Shown here: in pieces, positions 1-7,892 of the stretch
How the letters are laid out: every line of letters starts with the position of its first letter
Position numbering within the stretch: the stretch's first letter is position 1
NCBI RefSeq assembly: GCF_003258865.1
Contig: NZ_NPEX01000030.1
Span: forward strand, 1 to 37,352
Reading direction: 5' to 3'
From: Rhodoplanes roseus
Lineage (GTDB): Bacteria; Pseudomonadota; Alphaproteobacteria; Rhizobiales; Xanthobacteraceae
Length of the DNA stretch: 37,352 nt
Program-made: the position numbers and the translations under genes
Notes under the pieces: model-generated
Databases searched by the model: none
The model's input: only the letters and a program-made list of their open reading frames with translations
Told to the model about the DNA's origin: nothing

Positions 1-26
1 GCCGCCGCTCGGGTCGCCGGACCCCG

Positions 27-434
27 CTATTTCGGGGCCGGTGCCGGCTCGCCCCCGGGGGTGCCGGGCGGCGGAATCACCTTCATGGCGCCCCCGCCGG
101 GCGGCGCCTCGACGATACCCGGATCCGTGCCGGCGGGCGGACAAACCACGCCGCGAGAATGGGATAGCTGGGACGACAGGCTGTCGCCCGCGCCCGTGGT
201 GCCGTTGGTCGTACCGGTGTTGCCGGCCCCGCTCTGGCTGCCCAGCGACGGCGCGCGGCCGGGGTCGACGCCGGGCGGGCAATCCAGCCGGCTGGCCGGC
301 GGGGTCGCCTGAGAAGGCGCCGGTTTCTCAGGAATGACAGGGGGTTGAGGCGTCTGGGCCGGGGCCGTCGCGGTTCCCGCTGCGAGGCAGACGAGGCCGG
401 CGGCGAACAGGCGGGCGGCGTCTCGGATCGGCAT
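27..434 (-). CDS. Small proline-rich secreted protein
   Basis: A 135-residue protein with an N-terminal Sec-type signal: a short basic start, a hydrophobic stretch (about residues 8-22, LFAAGLVCLAAGTATA) and an Ala-rich cleavage region. The mature part is rich in Pro, Gly and Thr, has two Cys-Pro-Pro motifs (CPPGVDPG and CPPAGTDPG) and ends in a Pro/Gly tail. I chose the ATG at 434 because a GAGGACCCC ribosome-binding site lies just before it and the signal peptide starts there; a longer in-frame start at 509 would put 25 hydrophilic residues ahead of the signal. Proteins of this look recur in Rhizobiales, but I know no function. It diverges from the MFS gene. Confidence 0.7.
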   Translation of the reverse strand: MPIRDAARLFAAGLVCLAAGTATAPAQTPQPPVIPEKPAPSQATPPASRLDCPPGVDPGRAPSLGSQSGAGNTGTTNGTTGAGDSLSSQLSHSRGVVCPPAGTDPGIVEAPPGGGAMKVIPPPGTPGGEPAPAPK

Positions 435-647
435 GGGGTCCTCACGGATTTCGTTGTGCCACAAGGGCTTGTCCCTGGTCCCGGAGGGCCGGGGCGAGCC
501 GCTGGGCACGGGTCCGGGTCAACGCGGCGTCGATGGCGGCGTTCCCCGACGCCGCTGCGCGGATGCGCGCAGGCCTCTGGGCAGGGCGCTGCGATCTGGT
601 TTAAGCTCCCGCGGTCATCCCGTTCGTCGGCCAACCGAAAATCGCCC

Positions 648-1904
648 GTGACCGCTCCGCCGTCCGCTGCCGCCGCGCCGTCCCTGTTGCGGCAGCGCGC
701 CTTCGTCTGCTTCCTCGGCTCGCGCGTGCTCAGCGTCACGGCCTATCAGATGCAGACCGTCGCAATCGGCTGGCAGATCTACGAAATCACTGGAAGCGCA
801 CTGGACCTGGGGCTGGTGGGGCTGGTCCAGTTCGTGCCGTTCGTGACGCTGTCGCTGCTGGTCGGGCATTTCGCCGACGGCTACGACCGCCGCACCGTGG
901 TGCGCCTTTGCCAGGCCGGAATGTGCGTGCTGGCGCTGGCACTTGCGGCCGGGACCGCAAGCGGCGCGATCGGCCGAGGGCTGATGTTCACGGTGCTGCT
1001 GGCGATCGGCACGGCGCGGACCTTCGAGATCCCGACCATGCACGCGCTGCTGCCCTGCCTTGTCCCGGCCGCCGTCCTGCCGCGCGCGATCGCCGCCTCG
1101 GCCAGCGCCAACCAGGCCGCCACGATTTGCGGGCCGGCCCTCGGCGGGCTGATCTATGTGCTTGGTCCGACGGTGGTTTACGGCACCTGCGTGGGGCTGT
1201 TCGCGGTCGCCGCGACGCTCGCTTCGCTGATCCCTTCAGTGGTCCGCACGGCGCCGCGCCAAAAGCTGACGCTGGCCTCGCTGATGGCCGGCCTCGTCTA
1301 TCTGCGCGGCCAGCCGGTGCTGCTCGGCGTGGTGACGCTCGATCTCGTGGTGGTGCTGTTCGGCGGCGTCACGGCGCTGCTGCCGATCTTCGCCCGCGAC
1401 ATCCTCGGCACCGGCCCGTGGGGTCTCGGCCTGCTGCGGGCCGCCCCGGCGCTCGGGGCGCTCACCGTCACGGCAGTGCTGGCGCGGCGCGCCCCGGACG
1501 GAAGGCTGGGGTTGAAACTGTTTGCTTCCACTGCACTTTTCGGGGCGGCCACGATCGTCTTCGCGCTCTCGACCTGGCTCGCGCTGTCGCTGTTCGCGCT
1601 GGCCGTGCTGGGCGCAGCCGACGCCATGAGCGTGGTGATCCGCCAGGGTCTCATCCAGACCCGGACTCCCAACGAGGTGCTGGGCCGCGTCATGGCGGTG
1701 AACTCGATGTTCACCGGCACGACCGGCACGCTCGGCGATTTCCGCGCCGGGGCCGTGGCGGCCGTCACCGGCCCGGTCGTGTCGGCGATGATCGGCGGCG
1801 TCGGGGCCATCGCCCTGACGCTCGCCTGGATGCGCCTCGTGCCGCCGCTCGCCCGCATCGAGCGGTTCGCGGCGGGCGACCCGCCGGAGGCGGAAAAAGT
1901 CTGA
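648..1904 (+). CDS. MFS transporter, MFS_3 (EntS-like exporter) type
   Basis: A 418-residue integral membrane protein with the alternating hydrophobic segments expected of a 12-helix major facilitator. Near the N-terminus it has the run GSRVLSVTAYQMQTVAIGW, and the loop between helices 2 and 3 reads GHFADGYDRRTVVR, matching the MFS motif A (GxxxDRxGRR-like). The C-terminal part has NEVLGRVMAVNSMF and LGDFRAGAVAA, which are characteristic of the MFS_3 group of drug and siderophore exporters. The substrate cannot be told. The frame is open further upstream to 345, but that region overlaps the promoter side of the gene ending at 27 and encodes basic non-MFS sequence, so I prefer the GTG at 648. 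No clear Shine-Dalgarno is seen. It converges with the next gene with 4 nt between stops. Confidence 0.85.
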   Translation: MTAPPSAAAAPSLLRQRAFVCFLGSRVLSVTAYQMQTVAIGWQIYEITGSALDLGLVGLVQFVPFVTLSLLVGHFADGYDRRTVVRLCQAGMCVLALALAAGTASGAIGRGLMFTVLLAIGTARTFEIPTMHALLPCLVPAAVLPRAIAASASANQAATICGPALGGLIYVLGPTVVYGTCVGLFAVAATLASLIPSVVRTAPRQKLTLASLMAGLVYLRGQPVLLGVVTLDLVVVLFGGVTALLPIFARDILGTGPWGLGLLRAAPALGALTVTAVLARRAPDGRLGLKLFASTALFGAATIVFALSTWLALSLFALAVLGAADAMSVVIRQGLIQTRTPNEVLGRVMAVNSMFTGTTGTLGDFRAGAVAAVTGPVVSAMIGGVGAIALTLAWMRLVPPLARIERFAAGDPPEAEKV

Positions 1905-1908
1905 CGGA

Positions 1909-2280
1909 TCAGCGGCGCTCGGCCGTCCAGCGGCCGGAGCACTGGCCCGTCGAGCTGTTCCCCCGCCAGCTTCCGCCACCATAGCTCTGGCCGAGCCGGC
2001 CGGTGCCGTCGGCCCGAGAGCCGCCCGCCGCGACGCTCACGGCGACCGAGCCGCCGCGTCCCACGCGGCCGCGGAAATCCATCCCCATCTCGCCGGAATA
2101 ACGGACGATTCCGTCGGTGATCTGCACGCTGTAGCGATACGCGCGGTCGCAGGTGCCGCGATCCGTGATGATCACCACGCTCCAGGCGCCGTCGTACGGC
2201 GTGCGGGCGGATGCCGGCAGAGACGAAAGCACGGAGAGAGCGACCGCTGCCGCTGCCGACATCGTTGCGAACCGAATCAT
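1909..2280 (-). CDS. Small secreted glycine-rich protein of unknown function
   Basis: A 123-residue protein with a clear signal peptide (MIRFATMSAAAAVALSVLSS, then a PASA-R cleavage region). The mature domain starts YDGAWSVVIITDRGTCDRAYRY and continues as short beta-like segments with Gly-rich turns, ending GNSSTGQCSGRWTAERR. It has two cysteines that could form one periplasmic disulfide. GAGGATCCC directly precedes the ATG at 2280 and decides the start. Similar 'GxW-TDRGTCD-YRY' proteins are widespread, uncharacterised, in Rhizobiales. The function is unknown. Confidence 0.7.
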   Translation of the reverse strand: MIRFATMSAAAAVALSVLSSLPASARTPYDGAWSVVIITDRGTCDRAYRYSVQITDGIVRYSGEMGMDFRGRVGRGGSVAVSVAAGGSRADGTGRLGQSYGGGSWRGNSSTGQCSGRWTAERR

Positions 2281-2545
2281 GGGATCCTCGCTGGAAAGAG
2301 CTTCGAACCGGAAGCGCCCGGGCGATACGTGATCGACCGGACGCTCGAACTCTAGAACGACACGACCAGAACGACCCGCGCGCAGCGCGGCCCGATGCCC
2401 GGATGGGGGACGCAAACACCGGAACCGGACAACAAAGCGGCGGGCGCCCGAGACGTCCGCCGCTGACCCTCACAATCACGAGATATGTAACAGATTCGCC
2501 CTTTCCGCGAAACGATGCGGACTTCGTCCAGCCGACGCACTCAGG

Positions 2546-2704
2546 TCACGATCGCTCGACCACCCACCACGGACGGTAGGGCGGGTCGTCGTCGGTCGGC
2601 TGAGGGAGCTTGTCCAGCTCGCGCGTGTCGAACGGCATCGCGACGGGCTGCCGAGCCTCGCTGCATGCGAGTTCGCGGCTCTCTTCGAAACGGGGATGAT
2701 CCAT
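2546..2704 (-). CDS. Possible 52-residue small acidic protein
   Basis: A short frame of 53 codons read from ATG 2704 to TGA 2546. It starts MDHPRFEESRELACSEARQP and ends DDDPPYRPWWVVERS. The composition (acidic N-terminus and centre, then the compact aromatic tail YRPWWVVERS) looks protein-like and unlike the basic Arg/Pro/Ala runs produced by non-coding frames in this GC-rich DNA. The Shine-Dalgarno is weak, and an internal ATG at residue 23 is an alternative start. It stands alone in a 680-bp stretch between the secreted protein and sixA. I do not recognise it and give no function. Confidence 0.45.
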   Translation of the reverse strand: MDHPRFEESRELACSEARQPVAMPFDTRELDKLPQPTDDDPPYRPWWVVERS

Positions 2705-2960
2705 TTTGAACGTCATAGCCAGCAGCCACGGAACGGTTTGAGCACGTAGACAACTTCGCCGAGGCGCTTCGGTTCCATCGCGGCGCCCGGGCCACCCGAA
2801 TTACCGGCCGGCCTGCGCCGGTGCGGCAGTCTCGGAGATGTATGTGCTGTGAACGTCCCGTCGAGGCGGCGGGTTCCGGATCGCTGCCGGAGATAGGTCA
2901 AATCTGAGGAATTTGGATTAACGAACAGTAAATGTTGGTAAGTTCACCGCGTCCCGGCGG

Positions 2961-3488
2961 TCAGGCCGGCTCGTCCTCGAGGGTCCGCGGGCTGACGAAG
3001 CGGTCGAGCCGCCCGCCCTGCGGACGGATCGCCTTCCAATGGTCCACCGCGAAATCGATCACCACGAGCCCGCCGGTGGGCAACTTTTCGCGCAGCCTCT
3101 CACGGTCCTCCACGTCGCCGGTGGCGATCAGGGCGGTCGCGAGCTGGTGAAGCCCGGGATTGTGACCGACCACCAGGGCGGCGTGCGCCTCCTCGGGAAT
3201 GTCCTTCACGACGGCGAGCAGACGCTCGAGCGAGGCGTCGTAGATGCGGCGCTCGAATTCGGCGGCAGGCGGCTCACCGAGCTGATGCGCGACATGGGCC
3301 CAGGTGTCGCGGGTGCGCTGGGCGGTCGAGCACAGCACGCGGTCCGGGACCAGATGATGCCGCGCCATGTAGGCGCCGATTCTGTCTGCGGCTGTGCCGC
3401 CCCGGCCGTTGAGCGGGCGGGCATGATCGGAAATCCCGGCTCCGGCGGGATCGGCTTTGGTATGACGGAGCAGAATGAGTCGGCGCAT
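2961..3488 (-). CDS. sixA: SixA-type histidine phosphatase
   Basis: A 175-residue protein of the histidine phosphatase (phosphoglycerate mutase-like) superfamily. The catalytic motif is LLRHTKADP near residue 8, where the usual RHG is RHT, as in SixA proteins. A second arginine motif lies in STAQRTRDTW and the second catalytic histidine in VVGHNPGLHQLA. Length and the RHTKA start match the bacterial SixA group, which removes phosphate from phosphohistidine, classically on HPt domains such as ArcB. The real substrate here is unknown. I chose ATG 3488 because the family begins MRRLILLRHTKA; an upstream in-frame start at 3518 would add ten unrelated residues. It is divergent from the FAD oxidoreductase gene. 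Confidence 0.85.
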   Translation of the reverse strand: MRRLILLRHTKADPAGAGISDHARPLNGRGGTAADRIGAYMARHHLVPDRVLCSTAQRTRDTWAHVAHQLGEPPAAEFERRIYDASLERLLAVVKDIPEEAHAALVVGHNPGLHQLATALIATGDVEDRERLREKLPTGGLVVIDFAVDHWKAIRPQGGRLDRFVSPRTLEDEPA

Positions 3489-3646
3489 GGGTTGCAAATT
3501 CCATGTGGCGGCGCACAAAGTCCAGGCCGCATCCGGCGAAGGGGAAGCCGGGCGCCTCCAGACTTATCACGGCGGCGATGACGGGCGGAGCCGCATTCGG
3601 TTTTCCCGACACGGGGACCCCGGCGTGGCCCGGCGAGCGAGGCAGA

Positions 3647-5320
3647 ATGGACGAGACGGTGGCGGCGGACTACGGGCGGAGCTGGTACGCGGCGACGGCG
3701 GTCGCGGCCCCCGAGCGGCCGCCTTTGGCCTTCGACGTGGACGTCGACGTCTGCGTGATCGGGGCCGGGCTCGCCGGGCTCACCACGGCCCTGGAGATCG
3801 CCCGGCTCGGCTGGTCCGTGGTGGTGCTGGAGGCCAAACGCGTCGCGTGGAGCGCATCGGGCCGCAACTGCGGCTTCGTGCTGCCCGGATTCGCCTGTGA
3901 TCCGCACCGGATCGTCGAGCGGGTCGGTCTCGACCGGGCGCGCCGGCTCTGGGCGCTGTCTGAGGCTGGCGTCGCCTATGTGCGAACCATGATCCGCGAG
4001 AGCGAGCTGCCCGCCGTTCATCCGGCCCGCGGCTGGCTCGACGTCTCCAAGACCGACGACCTCGACGAGATGCAGGAGACCCTGTCGCTGCTCGCCGGCG
4101 ACTTCGGTGCCGCCGTCGAGGGCTGGCCGGTCGAGCAGGTGCGCGAACTCCTCAAGTCCGACGCCTATTTTCACGCCCTCCATTATCCGAACGCCTTCCA
4201 CATCCATCCGCTCAACTACGCGCTCGGCCTGGCGGCGGCGGCCGAGGCAGCGGGCGTGCGCATCTTCGAGGACACGCCGGCGCGCGAGATCGATCCGGCC
4301 GGCGTGCGCAAGCGTGTCGCCACGCCGGCCGCGATGGTGCGGGCCGGCCAGGTCGTGCTGGCCGGCAATGTCCATATGGGCGAGCTGATGCCGCGGCTCG
4401 CCGAGACGGTTCTGCCGGTCACCAGCTACACGGCCGTCACGGCGCCGCTCGGGGGCCGGCTCCACGATGCGATCGCCTATCCGGGCGCGGTCAGCGACTC
4501 CCGCTTCGCCAATCACCACTACCGGGTGGTCGACGGGGACAGGCTGCTGTGGTGCGGGGAGGGGACCTGCTTCTCCCGGGATCCGCGCAAGGTGGCGGAG
4601 AGCTCCTTCAAGCCGGCGATCGCCGCCGTGTATCCACAGCTCGGGCCGGTCGAGTTCACCCATGCCTGGGGCGGCAGCATGGGCTTCGCGATCCACCGCA
4701 TGCCGCAGATCGGCGAGATCTCGCCCGGCCTGTGGGTCGCCGCCGCGTTCGGCGGGCACGGTCTCAACACCACCGCCATCGCCGGCAACCTGATCGCTCG
4801 CGCCATCGTCGAGAACGACGACAACTGGCGCCAGTTCGAGCCCTGGGACCTGGTCTGGGCCGGCGGAACGTCTGGCCGCCTCGTCCAGGAAACCCGGATG
4901 CGCCTGCGCAATCGCCGCGAGACCGTGGCGGCCGCACTGGCCCAGCGTCGCGACCGCAAGCGCCGTGCTGCCGCGCCGCCGCTCTATCGTCGCTCCGACG
5001 AGGAGACCGACGGGCCGCCGCCGACCGACTGGGCCGAGGTGCGGGCCGTCGCCGCCGCGCCTCCCACGGAGGCCCGCCGAGAGCGCGACGAGGACGAGCC
5101 TTTGCGGCCGGCCGAGATTTATGGACGGCGCGCCTATGGAGATCCCTCGTTCGGGCCGGACGATGCGCCGGAACCGCCGAACGCACTCGACTGGCGCCGC
5201 GCCAAGGCGATCGAGGATCGGGCCGGTGGGTCGGACGAGACCGCGCCGGGCTCCTCTCCACAACGCCCGGAGCGTCCTCGGTCCGTCGATAGTCGACACG
5301 GTCGTCCGAGCGGACGGTGA
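3647..5320 (+). CDS. FAD-dependent oxidoreductase (DAO family, PuuB-like) with charged C-terminal tail
   Basis: A 557-residue protein. The Rossmann dinucleotide motif CVIGAGLAGLTTALE lies at about residues 36-50. It is followed by the SGRNCGFVLPGF segment that resembles the SGRNGG flavin-contact motif of gamma-glutamylputrescine oxidase-like enzymes, and near residue 375 by the conserved GGHGLNTTAIAGNLIA that closes the FAD site. The family oxidises amines or amino acids using FAD; the substrate here is not predictable. The last 150 or so residues (from about 410) are outside the family domain and are rich in Arg, Glu, Pro and Asp, so likely disordered. ATG 3647 is preceded by GCGAGGCAGA and precedes the Rossmann fold by the normal distance. 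It ends 2 nt from the stop of the convergent regulator gene. Confidence 0.82.
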   Translation: MDETVAADYGRSWYAATAVAAPERPPLAFDVDVDVCVIGAGLAGLTTALEIARLGWSVVVLEAKRVAWSASGRNCGFVLPGFACDPHRIVERVGLDRARRLWALSEAGVAYVRTMIRESELPAVHPARGWLDVSKTDDLDEMQETLSLLAGDFGAAVEGWPVEQVRELLKSDAYFHALHYPNAFHIHPLNYALGLAAAAEAAGVRIFEDTPAREIDPAGVRKRVATPAAMVRAGQVVLAGNVHMGELMPRLAETVLPVTSYTAVTAPLGGRLHDAIAYPGAVSDSRFANHHYRVVDGDRLLWCGEGTCFSRDPRKVAESSFKPAIAAVYPQLGPVEFTHAWGGSMGFAIHRMPQIGEISPGLWVAAAFGGHGLNTTAIAGNLIARAIVENDDNWRQFEPWDLVWAGGTSGRLVQETRMRLRNRRETVAAALAQRRDRKRRAAAPPLYRRSDEETDGPPPTDWAEVRAVAAAPPTEARRERDEDEPLRPAEIYGRRAYGDPSFGPDDAPEPPNALDWRRAKAIEDRAGGSDETAPGSSPQRPERPRSVDSRHGRPSGR

Positions 5321-5322
5321 CG

Positions 5323-5556
5323 CTAGAGACCCGGCGGAGCGTCGTCCTCGGGACCGGGCCGATACTCCAGGATGTCGCCGGGCTGGCAGTCGAGCACGGC
5401 GCAGATGCGCGCCAGCGTATCGAAGCGCACGCCCTTCACCTTGCCGGACTTCAGCAGCGAGACGTTCTGCTCGGTGATGCCGATGCGCTCGGCCAGATCC
5501 TTCGAGCGCATCTTCCGCCGCGCCAGCATGACGTCGAGATTGACGACGATGCCCAT
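5323..5556 (-). CDS. Small Cro/C1-type helix-turn-helix regulator
   Basis: A 77-residue protein that is almost wholly one DNA-binding domain: VNLDVMLARRKMRSKDLAERIG, ITEQNVSLLKSGKVKGVRFDTL, then ARICAVLDCQPGDILEY. The arrangement matches the HTH_26 (YozG-like) subgroup of Cro/C1 regulators. It lies 8 nt downstream of a DUF2975 gene on the same strand, the standard two-gene unit (as YoaS/YozG in Bacillus), where the small regulator is thought to control its own operon. ATG 5556 starts right at the domain. A longer frame upstream runs antisense-like through the DUF2975 gene and is not real. Confidence 0.85.
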   Translation of the reverse strand: MGIVVNLDVMLARRKMRSKDLAERIGITEQNVSLLKSGKVKGVRFDTLARICAVLDCQPGDILEYRPGPEDDAPPGL

Positions 5557-5564
5557 GCCGGCTC

Positions 5565-6140
5565 TCACACGAAGGCCGCGTTCTCGTCCGCGAGCCGGAC
5601 GGCCTCGCGCATGACCGCGGCGATGGCGATCAGCACGCCTCCGACGATCAGCGCGACATAGTCGTTGATCGAGAAGGTCAGCACCAGATAGCGCTGGCCG
5701 GGCGGGTTGCCGAGCGACAGGACGAGCGCCAGCACGGTCGCCGTGAGGGGGCCGAGCGGCCCTTGCAGCAGGACCGACAGGCCGAACAGCCGTAGCCTCT
5801 GCGCCGCGTCGCCGGTGAACACGTGGCCCGCGGCGAAGTCGCGGAACAGGGCGCGCACCTGCCACAGGCCCCAGATCATGATGCCGAGTGGCACCGCGTA
5901 GATCATCGCCAGGACGATCTGATCGGACGGGCCGAGCGGCAGCTTGGCGCCGGTGGCGCCGAGCCGGCTGAGCAGAAGGTTGCGGCTCCAGTCCGGGATC
6001 ACGAAGGCGAGCCCCACCAGCACGACGATCAGCACGATCCCGACCGTGGTGACCCATTCCATGCGCCGGGAGAGGCGGGCGAGCCGCTCCTGCGGGGAGG
6101 CGAGGGCGGGGTCGAGCGATGCCGGATACGATCTGGACAT
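5565..6140 (-). CDS. DUF2975 four-helix membrane protein
   Basis: A 191-residue protein with four predicted transmembrane helices: around residues 29-47 (VTTVGIVLIVVLVGLAFVI), 76-94, 121-142 and 160-178. Between helices 2 and 3 is the loop RALFRDFAAGHVFTGDAAQRLR, which matches the conserved 'F..G..F....a..L' signature of DUF2975 proteins. The C-terminus reads REAVRLADENAAFV, also typical. The function is not known; the family is nearly always encoded with a small Cro/C1-type regulator, as here. The start faces the lipoprotein gene across a short AT-rich promoter region. Confidence 0.85.
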   Translation of the reverse strand: MSRSYPASLDPALASPQERLARLSRRMEWVTTVGIVLIVVLVGLAFVIPDWSRNLLLSRLGATGAKLPLGPSDQIVLAMIYAVPLGIMIWGLWQVRALFRDFAAGHVFTGDAAQRLRLFGLSVLLQGPLGPLTATVLALVLSLGNPPGQRYLVLTFSINDYVALIVGGVLIAIAAVMREAVRLADENAAFV

Positions 6141-6183
6141 GGACAGCCTCGTTGATCGAATGACGATGATGAGTTATTGTAAA

Positions 6184-6201
6184 ACGATAATTAGATATCG
6201 T
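6184..6201. promoter_or_regulatory. Inverted repeat in divergent promoter, candidate operator of the small HTH regulator
   Basis: ACGATA at 6184-6189 and TATCGT at 6196-6201 form a perfect 6-bp inverted repeat with a 6-nt spacer. It lies in the only AT-rich stretch locally, between the DUF2975 start (6140) and the lipoprotein start (6219). A further ACGAT occurs at 6162-6166. Small HTH_26 regulators are expected to bind such a site near their own promoter. The assignment to this regulator is inference from position. Confidence 0.45.
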
Positions 6202-6218
6202 CAATCGAGGTGGTGCCG

Positions 6219-6818
6219 ATGCGTTTCCCCTGGTTTCTCCGCCGCTTGCGCGGCTCCCTGTCCGTCGTCCTCGTCGCTGCGGCCGTGCTGGCCGGCTGCA
6301 CCTCGATGCCGGTCACGTCCATGGTGAAGCTCGCCCGCACCGACTTCACCACGGTCGATCCCTCTGTGTTGCGGGTGGCGGTTCGGCTGCCCACCGGCGT
6401 GCGACCGCTGCCGCGCAGCGTGACGCTGCGCCTCAGCGTCAAGACCGGCTCGGCGCAACCCGTCACGAAGGAGTTCGTCCTGGCCGATCTCGCCGATGCC
6501 GGCGAGCTGATCGGTCTGCGCGGCGAGGTCGCCGAGGGAACGGCGGTGTACGGCTATCGGCTCGAGCCCGCCGACGCCGCCGAGGTGGTGGCGCTGCGAA
6601 CCGAGATGATGGCGCGCAAGAGCCGTGGAGAACGTGGCTCGCTCACGCTGGAGGTCGGGGCCAAGGCGTGCCGGGCCGATGGCGCGCCGGACCGCGTACG
6701 ACTCACCACCTATCTCAAGACCGAGGCTGGCGGCGACTTCTTTCCCTTGGTGCGGAACGTCGATCTTCGCGAGATTGCCGGCCAGGCCGTCCCGGCCGAG
6801 CTGCCGCGGTGCGGCTGA
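6219..6818 (+). CDS. Putative lipoprotein
   Basis: A 199-residue protein with a lipoprotein signal: basic MRFPWFLRRLRG, a hydrophobic core SLSVVLVAAAV, then the lipobox LAGC, so Cys is acylated and the protein is membrane-anchored. The mature part looks like a single beta-rich domain (VLRVAVRLPTGV, SVTLRLSVKTG, then SLTLEVGAKACR). It has two further cysteines near the end (KACRA and LPRCG) that could pair. I chose ATG 6219, preceded by GAGG at a good distance, over two in-frame GTG codons at 6210 and 6213. I do not recognise the family. Confidence 0.75.
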   Translation: MRFPWFLRRLRGSLSVVLVAAAVLAGCTSMPVTSMVKLARTDFTTVDPSVLRVAVRLPTGVRPLPRSVTLRLSVKTGSAQPVTKEFVLADLADAGELIGLRGEVAEGTAVYGYRLEPADAAEVVALRTEMMARKSRGERGSLTLEVGAKACRADGAPDRVRLTTYLKTEAGGDFFPLVRNVDLREIAGQAVPAELPRCG

Positions 6819-6948
6819 CGGAGCGGGCGAGGCCGGCTGGTGCGCACCGCCATGATGGGGGAAGCGGCCTCTGGACGGCGGCACGGGTTCAGCCTAGCCG
6901 ATCGTGCCGGGCGCCGCCGTCGCCGCGCCGATCCGCGGATCAACGATC

Positions 6949-7610
6949 ATGCACATCACCATCGATCCGGCCGTGAAGGCCGCCTGTCCGATCCTGGTCC
7001 TCGGCATCCTCGAGGCGGACGTCGTCAACAGCGTCGACGCCGTCGCGCTGGGTGCCGAGCTGGACGCCTGCGCCGAGGCGGTGAAACGCGACATGGCGAT
7101 CGAGGACATCGCCAGGCTGCCGGCCGTGCAGGCGCTGCGTCGCGCCTACCGGGCGCTCGGCAAGGATCCGACCCGCTATCGCGGCTCACAGGAGGCCTTG
7201 ATACGGCGGATTCTCCGCGGGCTCGGGCTCTACCACATCAACAGTGTGGTCGATCTCATGAACTCGTGTCGATCGAGAGCCGCCAGTCGCTCGGCGTTTA
7301 CGATCGCGACCGCATCGAGGGCGACGACGTGACGATGCGGGTCGCGGCGGCCGGCGAGACCTACAAGGGCATCGGCAAGGAGCTGCTGAACCTGGAGGGC
7401 CTGCCCGTCTATGTCGATGGGACCGGGCCCTTCGGCAGCCCGACCAGCGACTCCGAGCGCGCCATGGTGACGGTGGCGACGCGGCGTATTCTCCTGGTCG
7501 TCACGGCGTTCAGCGGCGCCCAAGGCCTCCAGACGACGCTCGACCGGACGGCCGATCTGCTGCGATGCCACGCGGCGGCCGAAAGCATAACCACCACGAT
7601 CGTCGGATAG
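6949..7610 (+). pseudogene. B3/4-domain (PheT-beta-like) protein, broken by a one-base frameshift
   Basis: Two adjoining frames together encode one protein of about 220 residues. The first (from ATG 6949) reads HITIDPAVKAACPILVLGIL through KDPTRYRGSQEALIRRIL to NSVVDLMN; the second resumes at LVSIESRQSLGVYDRDRI and runs to the stop at 7610. This is the B3/4 tRNA-binding domain family related to the phenylalanyl-tRNA synthetase beta subunit, where an intact protein reads N-LVSIES without interruption. The break falls just after 7263, where one base is missing (AACTCGTG for an expected AACCTCGTG). The family is thought to act in editing or on free amino acids or tRNA; the function is unproven. 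It could be a true pseudogene or a sequencing error. Confidence 0.75.
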
Positions 7611-7892
7611 CTGCGGTTCCCTGTTGCAAGACCCCCTCACTGGGTATAAAGGACAACAAGCTAGCCTAATAGCCTAAGGGTCCGGAGAGACCCGAGAGGA
7701 ATTCGCCAGGAACGAGCCTCCGACGACCCGATCTCGTGGCCATCGACCTGCAGCCTCGCGGCTCGCCGGTCGGACCGTCACGGACGGGCCGGGGCCCGGC
7801 CATATCCGTGCCTGTTCGCTCGACCGGAGCATGCGCTGTTGCGCGACGGCTTCGTGGGGGCGTCTGGACACCCGATACGAGGAGGAAGGCGC

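Noticed and set aside
2713-2901. Minus-strand frame of 62 codons upstream of the small protein
   Set aside because: Arg/Pro-rich composition with no conserved feature; kept as non-coding.
2918-2932. TTAA-N7-TAAA between sixA and the small ORF, a possible CtrA-like box
   Set aside because: One mismatch, but it lies 214 nt from the nearest start and next to no flagellar or cell-cycle gene; chance is as likely in this AT-rich gap.
3206-5299. 697-codon minus-strand frame over the FAD oxidoreductase
   Set aside because: Antisense to a clear Rossmann-fold enzyme; no domain, and its 3' end runs through sixA in the wrong frame.
7660-7676. TAGCCTAA repeated twice in tandem in the gap before the Bug gene
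   Set aside because: Only two 8-nt copies, with no other repeat or symmetry; not enough for a functional call.
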